A stretch of 64,000 nt of DNA from Methylophilaceae bacterium (GTDB lineage: Bacteria > Pseudomonadota > Gammaproteobacteria > Burkholderiales > Methylophilaceae), in assembly GCA_029244935.1 (NCBI GenBank), contig JAQWQF010000001.1, positions 1 through 64,000 of the forward strand. The letters run 5' to 3'. A program made the position numbers and the translations under genes. The notes below the pieces were generated by a model, which was not told the origin of the DNA, ran no database searches, and was given only the letters and a program-made list of their open reading frames with translations. Position 1 is the first letter of the stretch; each line of letters opens with the position of its first letter. Positions 57,307 through 63,875 of this stretch are shown in pieces.

Positions 57307-58049
57307 GGGATAAAGCTCGATGTGTGTTGTGCGTATTTTTTATATCCTGGCCGTCTACCAGAAATAGTACTTTCCATTCTGCCAATACCAGAAAATTTGA
57401 GGAGTAACCATGTCATGAGAATTGGTGAGAAAATTGCAATCAGATGACCGGAGCTGAAAGAGACAATATAAAAACCCCACCAAACTAGAAATTCACCAAA
57501 ATAATTTGGATGCCTTGAATATCGCCATAAGCCTGTATCTAGAACTCCCTTGTGATTACCATTAACAAATTGCTTAAGCTGGTAGTCGGCTATAGTTTCG
57601 TACAATATGCCAAATATAATGATTCCAAGTCCAATCTTATCAATCATACTGTAAGGGTGGTCACTATTTGCTAATGCTATCAATGGTAGGGATATAACCA
57701 TAGCTAATACAGCCTGGAATATAAATATTATATATAAGCTTTTGAATTTAAAGTTTGGCTCATTGTTGCTTCTAATTTCCTGGTACCGAATATCTTCCTT
57801 GGAGCCAAAGTTGCGGATTGAAAGATAGGCCGTTAATCTTGCTGACCAAATTAAAACCAAAAATAAGACTGCTATATTTTGATTGGAAAGTAGCCATGTT
57901 TCTTGCAATGCTGTGACGTATGCAATAACAATAAAGATACTCCACATACTATCTACATGTGTAACATTCTTTGTTACTAGGCTAACTGCCCAACCAATGA
58001 TCGCAAAAATAAGTAAGTTTCCAGCTATTAAAATATAAATATCAATCAT
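57288..58049 (-). CDS. DUF1295 membrane protein (steroid 5-alpha-reductase-like)
   Basis: 253-residue polytopic membrane protein with six or so hydrophobic segments. The C-terminal motif WRYSRHPNYFGEFLVWWGFYI followed by GRRPGYKKYAQHTSSFIPWPPK is characteristic of DUF1295/steroid 5-alpha-reductase and ICMT-like enzymes that bind NADPH or SAM near the R-HPNY-GE motif. It may reduce or methylate a lipid substrate; the operon context supports a lipid, but the reaction is unknown. It overlaps its neighbours on both sides. Confidence 0.8.
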   Translation of the reverse strand: MIDIYILIAGNLLIFAIIGWAVSLVTKNVTHVDSMWSIFIVIAYVTALQETWLLSNQNIAVLFLVLIWSARLTAYLSIRNFGSKEDIRYQEIRSNNEPNFKFKSLYIIFIFQAVLAMVISLPLIALANSDHPYSMIDKIGLGIIIFGILYETIADYQLKQFVNGNHKGVLDTGLWRYSRHPNYFGEFLVWWGFYIVSFSSGHLIAIFSPILMTWLLLKFSGIGRMESTISGRRPGYKKYAQHTSSFIPWPPKK

Positions 58050-58545
58050 TTTTTTGGGATAAATATACTAATAGAGGCGTAAAAACAGCCCATCCTAATG
58101 AAAGAACGAATAATGCTTGAGTTTCAGTGATGGTTATAGCGCCTAATTTCTCGCCTGCAATATAGGCTAAAGGACCACCAATTGATCCAAATAAGGCAGC
58201 CAAGGCCATCCGTCCTTTTAACCAACTAAGACTATGGTTTAAGGTCATAGCAAACATTATCCAAAGAATAATGATCCATAATGGCGTAAGGGGGTATGGC
58301 CATCCTGGATCATTATATAAAATTAAGCTGTTGTATTGTATTAGCCCATCGAATAAAAACCCGATGATAGCTGCGTAGATAAATAATTTAATATCCTGCA
58401 TATAGTTTTGAATAACTTTTAGGTGAATTAATATAATAACTACTGAAACAATTATTGCTTCTGAGGTTCTTCCGTAGGCTGCTCCTAAAATGGCAGTAAA
58501 CCATCCAAACTGAAATAAAAGAAAGTTGATTAATTTAGATTTCAT
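58042..58545 (-). CDS. DUF2878 membrane protein
   Basis: 167-residue protein with about five hydrophobic helices. Its features are FQFGWFTAILGAAYGR, DGLIQYN and PLTPLWIIILWIMFAMTLNHSL. This matches the DUF2878 pattern that co-occurs with Cfa, FAD and DUF1365 genes in Gammaproteobacteria such as Vibrio and Shewanella (general knowledge). No catalytic residue is obvious and function is unknown. It overlaps DUF1295 by 8 nt and the methyltransferase by 4 nt. Confidence 0.72.
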   Translation of the reverse strand: MKSKLINFLLFQFGWFTAILGAAYGRTSEAIIVSVVIILIHLKVIQNYMQDIKLFIYAAIIGFLFDGLIQYNSLILYNDPGWPYPLTPLWIIILWIMFAMTLNHSLSWLKGRMALAALFGSIGGPLAYIAGEKLGAITITETQALFVLSLGWAVFTPLLVYLSQKND

Positions 58546-59573
58546 TTTTTAAAAAGATAATGTGAAACTCGCCATTCATCACCGTCGTTGAAGCCCCAGA
58601 GCTCAGCACATGCCATAAAGAATATTCTCCAACGCTGTAACCATTTTTTTGCATCATTTTTTCCGTAAACACTCTCCAGAGATTGTATAGCTTTTATATT
58701 ATTTTTATCAATATTTTTAAGCCAGGCATTAGCCGTATTTTCATAATGGTTTCCTGACCAAGTCCATTGCTTCTCTATCTTAATTTTATCTTGAAAGTGA
58801 AGAGGAAGGTCCTCACTTGGCATCATTCCACCAGAGAAAAAATACTGACTCATCCAGTCATCCTTGTCCTCAACTTCGAAGAGATAAGGTTGAGATTTAT
58901 GCACAAATATGTGCATAAAGAATTTTCCTTTAGGGTTGAGCCACCTAGAAATATTTGCAAATAATTTCCTATGATTTCGCATATGTTCAATCATTTCTAC
59001 AGATACTATTCGGTCATATTTTTTGTTAGTTTTAAAAATATTCATATCGCATGTTATTACCTCAATATTTTTAAGTTTTCTTAATTTTGCTTGAGATAAA
59101 ATATAAGTGCGTTGTGAGGATGAATTTGATACGGCAGTTATCGAACTTTTTGGGTAATGTTTAGCCATCCATAGAGTGAGCGAGCCCCACCCACAACCAA
59201 GTTCTAGAATACTTAGGCCATCCTTAAGATTGGCATGATTACAAGTTTTTTTTAAGGCTAACTTTTCAGCTTGATCAAGATTATTTGTTTTTTTATCCCA
59301 ATAACAAGAACTATATTTTTTATTTAATCCTAAGCAAAGATTATAAAATTCAGCAGGAACCTCATAATGTTGTTCGTTAGCTAGCTCTGGAACCAATGCA
59401 ATTGGAGACTCGTCCATTGCATTAATAAAATTTTGTTTTATCTTCTGTCTCTCCTCTGATGTCCCTTTTGAGAGTGAATGTAGTCTTTTTTTAAGAAGGG
59501 ATCTAATTCCATACCGTATTAATGTATCCGGCAAAAGATTTTTTTCAGCAATTTTTATTAATATTGTAATCAT
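58542..59573 (-). CDS. Second Cfa-family SAM methyltransferase
   Basis: 343-residue Cfa/coclaurine-N-methyltransferase-like enzyme, distinct from the other Cfa gene in this operon. SAM motif ILELGCGWGSLTLWMAKHYP is near 120-140. SVEMIEHMRNH keeps the Glu-His pair, KYSSCYW has a shifted Cys, and FMHIFVH keeps a His that the partner gene lacks. No N-terminal lipid-binding extension of standard Cfa type is seen. It is the first gene of the nine-gene run; its upstream 76 nt border tRNA-Glu. Substrate could be a lipid or a small amine. Confidence 0.8.
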   Translation of the reverse strand: MITILIKIAEKNLLPDTLIRYGIRSLLKKRLHSLSKGTSEERQKIKQNFINAMDESPIALVPELANEQHYEVPAEFYNLCLGLNKKYSSCYWDKKTNNLDQAEKLALKKTCNHANLKDGLSILELGCGWGSLTLWMAKHYPKSSITAVSNSSSQRTYILSQAKLRKLKNIEVITCDMNIFKTNKKYDRIVSVEMIEHMRNHRKLFANISRWLNPKGKFFMHIFVHKSQPYLFEVEDKDDWMSQYFFSGGMMPSEDLPLHFQDKIKIEKQWTWSGNHYENTANAWLKNIDKNNIKAIQSLESVYGKNDAKKWLQRWRIFFMACAELWGFNDGDEWRVSHYLFKK

Positions 59574-59649
59574 AGGTCTAAGCTGAAATTATTTTATTGA
59601 TATCTGATTATGACGAAATTAATTAAAAATAGTTTAGATTTAATTAAAA

Positions 59650-59725
59650 TGGTGACCCCAAGGGGAGTCGAACCCCTGTTGCCTGGATGAAAACCAGGTG
59701 TCCTAGGCCTCTAGACGATGGGGTC
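59650..59725 (-). tRNA. tRNA-Glu (UUC)
   Basis: The minus strand reads GACCCCATCGTCTAGAGGCC from the 5' end. The 7-bp acceptor stem GACCCCA / TGGGGTC and the anticodon stem CCTGG / CCAGG enclosing loop TTTTCAT give anticodon TTC. The T arm is CAGGGGTTCGACTCCCCT, with discriminator A and an encoded CCA. The 76-nt length and sequence closely match bacterial tRNA-Glu. It lies upstream of the lipid operon on the same strand. Confidence 0.97.
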
Positions 59726-59793
59726 GTTCTAGAAAGTGGAACATTTTACTACAATATATGGAAATGTATCCATTAAATTTCAATTGTTTTTAC

Positions 59794-60225
59794 TTATTTA
59801 GTTACTTTATTTATATTTATAACGCCTTTAGACAGGCTAACTTCTCTTAAAAAGCTTAACAAACCAAGAATAAGTGTTGTCATGGCAACGATAAAAAGGA
59901 CTGAAAGGTATTGGTCTAAGTTAAAACTCACTTCAATCGCTATAAAAATCATTGCAATTAAGACACAAATTAATAACGCAGATACAGTTGTTAGATAAAT
60001 TGCTATATGAGTCCAACGAGCACGGCATAATAAGGAGATAAGTTCTTCGGCTTTATTTTCTTTTTTTACATATAGATTTTTACCTTCATTAAGGACTCGA
60101 AAGCGATCCACAATCCTACTTAAACGAGTTGCCATAACAGTTAATATTGCTCCTATACCAGTAAGCAAAAAAGCTGGGGCAACAGCCATCTGTATAACAA
60201 CTCCAATTTCACTAAGATTAATCAT
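59794..60225 (-). CDS. DUF2721 membrane protein
   Basis: 143-residue membrane protein. The start MINLSEIGVVIQMAVAPAFLLTGIGAILTVMATRLSRIVDR is the DUF2721 signature, followed by a cytoplasmic basic loop (residues about 40-70) and two helices (about 73-125). Homologues are widespread and uncharacterised. It ends about 70 nt from tRNA-Glu and follows the hypothetical gene at 60245 on the same strand after 19 nt, perhaps as a pair. Confidence 0.85.
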   Translation of the reverse strand: MINLSEIGVVIQMAVAPAFLLTGIGAILTVMATRLSRIVDRFRVLNEGKNLYVKKENKAEELISLLCRARWTHIAIYLTTVSALLICVLIAMIFIAIEVSFNLDQYLSVLFIVAMTTLILGLLSFLREVSLSKGVININKVTK

Positions 60226-60244
60226 AACTAAGTCCTTATTCCAT

Positions 60245-60763
60245 TTAATTTTTTAACTGAATCACTTGTAGACTTGGCTTAACCTGTTCGTATAGTTCAT
60301 TCAAGAATTTTTGTGTATCCTCAGGGAAGGGTATTTTTTCAAAGTAAGCATTAACTGCTGGGCATATAACATTTTTATCGCTGCTATTTGTATATTTTTT
60401 TTCAACATCAGTTACCTTACTTTCATTGTCTGTATGGAAAATATTCTGTTGCGACCAAATATCATTATCAATACTTTTGATATCCAATCCAATAAAGGAT
60501 GTTTGGTCTTCCAAAACATAGGCAGATGCTCTTGCAAATGCTGTTGCCTTATATTTATCCGCCAGAAAATTAACGAAATATGCTTCTAATTCGCCGTATA
60601 TACCTTTACCGCCATTTACCTCTGAAAACATGCCGGTAAATAATAGGTATTGATTTTTATTATCGCAAAACGTAATAACTTTATTAACTGCCTTGTGCTC
60701 TAAAACAATATCCCTATATGTATTAGAAAAATCTTTTTTTAAAAACTCGAATACTTTATTCAT
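60245..60763 (-). CDS. Hypothetical protein, 172 aa
   Basis: I do not recognise this gene. The 172-residue product has no signal peptide or membrane segment. Features are an N-terminal KVFEFLKKDFSNTYRDIVLEHK helix, a central YLLFTGMFSEVNGGKGIYGELEAYFVNFL stretch and a C-terminal segment with CPAVNAYFEKIPFPED. It is acidic to neutral and appears globular and cytoplasmic. It diverges from a promoter region shared with the small gene at 60863 and may be co-transcribed with the DUF2721 gene. Confidence 0.65.
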   Translation of the reverse strand: MNKVFEFLKKDFSNTYRDIVLEHKAVNKVITFCDNKNQYLLFTGMFSEVNGGKGIYGELEAYFVNFLADKYKATAFARASAYVLEDQTSFIGLDIKSIDNDIWSQQNIFHTDNESKVTDVEKKYTNSSDKNVICPAVNAYFEKIPFPEDTQKFLNELYEQVKPSLQVIQLKN

Positions 60764-60788
60764 TTAGTAAATATACCTTTAAAGTTGT

Positions 60789-60818
60789 TTGACCTATTAT
60801 ATAATGGGTTGGTAAAAT
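60789..60818 (+). promoter_or_regulatory. Putative promoter for the 65-aa gene
   Basis: TTGACC (60789-60794), an 18-nt spacer and TAAAAT (60813-60818) form a reasonable sigma-70 promoter about 45 nt before the ATG at 60863. A second TATAAT (60800-60805) lies inside the spacer. Confidence 0.5.
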
Positions 60819-60862
60819 AGTTGTGATGTTGTAAATATTTATTTAATTTTTTGAGGTTAGTT

Positions 60863-61060
60863 ATGCACACAGAAGAATATACGGAAATGATAATACAAAT
60901 ATCAACACTCCTTGATATTGAGCATGATGAGGTAACTAAATTCCTTGAGCTAATGCTTGATGGTTATAATTTCGAAGATGCTGTGAATGGCTGTTCATTA
61001 ACTACGGACGAATGTAAATTAGTTTTAAGCGAAATTCAAAAAAGAAAACCAAAAGAGTAG
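60863..61060 (+). CDS. Small hypothetical protein, 65 aa
   Basis: I do not recognise this protein. The ATG at 60863 with GAGG 8 nt upstream is preferred over the TTG at 60851 used in the track. The product, MHTEEYTEMIIQISTLLDIEH..., is acidic and helical, with two cysteine-free helices and one Cys in VNGCSLTTDECK plus a second nearby. No signal is seen. A good upstream promoter and codon pattern support it as a real gene. It is not obviously a toxin or antitoxin. Confidence 0.6.
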   Translation: MHTEEYTEMIIQISTLLDIEHDEVTKFLELMLDGYNFEDAVNGCSLTTDECKLVLSEIQKRKPKE

Positions 61061-61233
61061 ATCTAACGTTTTATTAATCTATATAAGTAAGCATTGGTTT
61101 GCCCCATAATTACTGGTGTGGTGCTTATCCTTTTTTTTTGGAAAGGCTGAATAATAAGTTTCTTATCTGTGAAGCAATTCATTCTTTTTTTACATCCACA
61201 TCTAACCCTTTGAGACTTTTTATAGATGTAACT

Positions 61234-61289
61234 AAATTGTTACAAAATAGTAAAAAATTGTTACACAATTGTAAATATATTGTTATACT
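61234..61289 (+). promoter_or_regulatory. Phased direct repeats and -10 upstream of the cytochrome c gene
   Basis: AAATTGTTACA occurs exactly twice (61234-61244 and 61255-61265), and a degenerate copy ATATTGTTATA lies at 61277-61287. The TTG triplets are 21 and 22 nt apart, two helical turns. The last copy overlaps a -10-like TATACT (61284-61289), 32 nt before the start codon. This looks like a multi-site regulator or activator array for the cytochrome c / dehydrogenase pair. Confidence 0.5.
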
Positions 61290-61321
61290 AAAATTGCAGT
61301 TTTTTTACTTGTTAGGCTTTT

Positions 61322-61651
61322 ATGATTAAATTATTTATTAGTTTCTTTGGCATTGTTTGTTGTCTTTTGTCATTTCAGGCTTTAGCGGCTGATGCTGCTG
61401 CTGGAAAAATGAGATACAGCAAAACATGCGTTAATTGTCATGGCCCAGCAGGAAAAGGTGCCGCCAGTTATCCAAAAATTTCTGGTAAGGAAATTCCATA
61501 CATAATAGATAAACTTGAAACTTATCGGTCTGGAACTAAAATTGGACCAAATTCAGGTTTAATGATTATGATGGCAAAACCATTAACCGATGAAGAAATT
61601 GCAAATTTAGCAGCGTATTTAAAAGATGCTAAATATATCGTTAACAATTAG
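61322..61651 (+). CDS. Periplasmic class I cytochrome c
   Basis: 109-residue monohaem cytochrome. The signal peptide (about 1-22, ending QALA-AD) is followed by the haem motif CVNCHGPAGKG (Cys36, Cys39, His40), and a methionine cluster GLMIMMAKPL supplies the probable axial Met near residue 80. TDEEIANLAAYLKDAKY is the usual C-terminal helix. It lies 12 nt before the PQQ dehydrogenase gene and is therefore its likely electron acceptor. The preceding 260 nt contain no convincing gene (the 76-aa track ORF is judged spurious). Confidence 0.92.
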   Translation: MIKLFISFFGIVCCLLSFQALAADAAAGKMRYSKTCVNCHGPAGKGAASYPKISGKEIPYIIDKLETYRSGTKIGPNSGLMIMMAKPLTDEEIANLAAYLKDAKYIVNN

Positions 61652-61663
61652 GAGAGTTATAAA

Positions 61664-62968
61664 ATGAAAGTATTAAGTAAGGTATTTACAGTCATAGTTT
61701 CTGCTATGTTGCTTACTGCAACTTCAGCCTATGCGGAACATCACGGGTCTAAAGGAATGAATGTTCCCAAGATCGGTTCAATGGTAGTTATGTCTGGTTT
61801 ATCAAACCCATGGGACATGACATTTACTAAAGATGGTTCTATGTTTTACACTGAAAAATGTGACGGCCTTTCAGTAAAAACAGCTTCTGGAAAAACACAT
61901 AAGCTTTATGGAATGAAAGGTTCTAAGGGTTATAAGAGTTCTGGTAATGATCTTTTTTGTAGTGGTCAAGCAGGTATGCTAGGCGTTGAATTAGATCCAA
62001 ACTTTAAAAAGAACCGTACACTCTATCTTTATTCTACATCAACCAAATATCATGGTTCTGGATGTAAAACCAATTTTGAAAGATGTGACGGTAATATTGT
62101 TATGAAATTCAAAGTTGCTAAAGATTTGTCAAAAATTTCTGGACGTACCGATATTGTTAAAGATATTCAGTACAAGCCATTTGAGTCTAATCAACCATTT
62201 GGTGGGCCAGGTGCGCACAACGGTGGAAGAATGGCATTTGGACCAGAAGGCTATCTTTGGGTAGGTACTGGTGACCGTCATAGAGGAGTTTGCCCTCAAG
62301 ATAATTCATTAGCTTGTGGTGTAGTTCTTAGAATTGACGGAAATGGTAAAGGCCATCCAAAAAATAAGATTAAAGCGGATAAACGTTTTTATACTTATGG
62401 CCATAGAAATGTTCAAGGTTTAGACTTCCGTCCAAGTGACGGCCAAGCATTTACTGCTGAACATGGACCTTGGCACAATGATGAAATTACTGCATTAGTA
62501 AACGGCGGTAATGGTGGCTGGGATCCACATGAAAAAAGAGCTGGCCGTGGTGCTTGTCCAGATCAATATTGTGGTTATGAGCCGAATCAAATGGAAGGTA
62601 TGACTCCTGCTGTTCGTGCTGCTTATACTCCAATGAGTGATACTCGTTTTAAAGATCTAATGCCTCCTGCTTGGAATAACAACGGCTACTCTCAAGGAAC
62701 TGGTTCTGCTGCTTTCTTGAAAGGTAAAAACTGGGGTATTTATGAAGGACGTTTAGCTACTGGAATCATGGGTATTGGTTTTGGTGGAACACCAGGTGGT
62801 ATGCGTATTGATATCGTTGATCTTGCTAAAGACGGAAAATCAGTTAAAAGTGTGATTCACATGCCTGTTGGCGTATCAAAGAGATTCCGTGGCCTAGAAA
62901 TGGGACCGGACAATGCTTTATATGCTACTACTGATGAAGGTGAAATTTATAAAGTTTCAGCTCAGTAG
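61664..62968 (+). CDS. PQQ-dependent sugar/sorbosone dehydrogenase family protein
   Basis: 434-residue periplasmic beta-propeller dehydrogenase of the soluble glucose dehydrogenase/GSDH class. It has a signal peptide (about 1-24, TSAYA-EH) and LSNPWDMTFTKDGSMFYTEK at the blade start. GMLGVELDPNFKKNRTLYLYST, GAHNGGRMAFGPEGYLWVGTGD, YTYGHRNVQGLDF and AEHGPWHNDEI make up the PQQ/calcium site. GGAGAG precedes the ATG. Substrate (aldose, sorbosone or other) is unknown. Arginine codons are mostly CGT, unlike the AGA-rich neighbours, suggesting high expression. A strong terminator follows. Confidence 0.88.
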   Translation: MKVLSKVFTVIVSAMLLTATSAYAEHHGSKGMNVPKIGSMVVMSGLSNPWDMTFTKDGSMFYTEKCDGLSVKTASGKTHKLYGMKGSKGYKSSGNDLFCSGQAGMLGVELDPNFKKNRTLYLYSTSTKYHGSGCKTNFERCDGNIVMKFKVAKDLSKISGRTDIVKDIQYKPFESNQPFGGPGAHNGGRMAFGPEGYLWVGTGDRHRGVCPQDNSLACGVVLRIDGNGKGHPKNKIKADKRFYTYGHRNVQGLDFRPSDGQAFTAEHGPWHNDEITALVNGGNGGWDPHEKRAGRGACPDQYCGYEPNQMEGMTPAVRAAYTPMSDTRFKDLMPPAWNNNGYSQGTGSAAFLKGKNWGIYEGRLATGIMGIGFGGTPGGMRIDIVDLAKDGKSVKSVIHMPVGVSKRFRGLEMGPDNALYATTDEGEIYKVSAQ

Positions 62969-63015
62969 TTTTAAAATACTTGCCTAGCTTATAGCTATGC
63001 AGATATGATTAAATA

Positions 63016-63049
63016 AAAACCCCCATTAATTTTAGTGGGGGTTTTTTTT
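63016..63049 (+). terminator. Rho-independent terminator after the PQQ dehydrogenase
   Basis: AAAACCCCCA ... TGGGGGTTTT forms a GC-rich stem with a TTAATTTTAG-type loop and a run of eight T at the end. It closes the cytochrome c-dehydrogenase transcription unit. Confidence 0.93.
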
Positions 63050-63149
63050 AGATTTATAAATTAATTTTTTATAGAACTTTATTCGAAAACTATCCTCTTA
63101 AGAATTGATACAAAAATAATTTCACTGTAATGTTAGTTAAAGGGAGTGT

Positions 63150-63851
63150 TTGAAAATTTTATATTTATTAGCTAATCCTCAAAGAAAAATAATTTTTAAT
63201 TTTGCATTTCTATTCTTTTCTTTAATGGCGCATGCTGGAGAATCAAACTTGATAGATAAAAAACAACTTGTAGTTTTTGAATCTGAGACATGTGGCTCTT
63301 GTAAAGAGTTTGAGAAAGATGTAACAGCTAATTGGAAGTCATCATTTTCAATAGAAAAAACCTATAATATGCAGGCCCCAACTGGTCTTAAACTAAAAGA
63401 ATCTGTATGGGCTACCCCAACTATTGTTATGTTCGATGATGGTAAGGAAGTTTCGAGGTACACAGGTTACGATGGCAATAAACAAGCGTTTTGGAGATGG
63501 TTTGGGCAGAATACTATGACACCAGAGCAAAAAAGAATTGCCTTTGAAGATGGAACAGAGCCTGCCTTTAGCGGATCACTTCTTGATAATCATTTACCAG
63601 GTTATTACGTAGATCCATTAACGGGTGAGCGTTTATTTCGAAGTGATAAAAAATTTGATAGCGGAACTGGTTGGCCAAGCTTTTTTAATCCTGTTCCAGG
63701 TTCATTGGTATTTAATGACGATGGACGAAGGGTTGAAGTATTAAGTGCAAGTTCAGGCATTCATTTAGGCCATGTATTTAATGATGGCCCTCCACCAACT
63801 GGAAAACGTTATTGTATTAATAGTGCTGTATTGAAGTTTGTAGCCGACTAA
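63150..63851 (+). CDS. msrB: Exported thioredoxin-like/MsrB fusion, methionine-R-sulfoxide reductase
   Basis: 233-residue protein that repairs methionine-R-sulfoxide, probably in the periplasm. The signal peptide runs to about residue 29 (MAHA-GE). A thioredoxin-like domain (about 35-118) has CGSC at 48-51 and ATPTIVMFDDG with the cis-Pro. The SelR/MsrB domain (about 120-233) contains YDSG-like FDSGTGWPSFF and the catalytic Cys in RYCINSA. The usual recycling Cys of SGCGWPSF is Thr, and the zinc CxxC pairs are missing, so the fused CGSC may do the recycling. TTG start with AGGGAG. Confidence 0.9.
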   Translation: MKILYLLANPQRKIIFNFAFLFFSLMAHAGESNLIDKKQLVVFESETCGSCKEFEKDVTANWKSSFSIEKTYNMQAPTGLKLKESVWATPTIVMFDDGKEVSRYTGYDGNKQAFWRWFGQNTMTPEQKRIAFEDGTEPAFSGSLLDNHLPGYYVDPLTGERLFRSDKKFDSGTGWPSFFNPVPGSLVFNDDGRRVEVLSASSGIHLGHVFNDGPPPTGKRYCINSAVLKFVAD

Positions 63852-63875
63852 AAAATATCTAGTTTTGAGTGAACT

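Noticed and set aside
61099-61329. 76-aa plus-strand ORF upstream of the cytochrome c gene
   Set aside because: Composition is erratic (many Leu, Phe, Lys), it overlaps the phased repeats, promoter and start of the cytochrome gene, and it has no ribosome site or recognisable fold.
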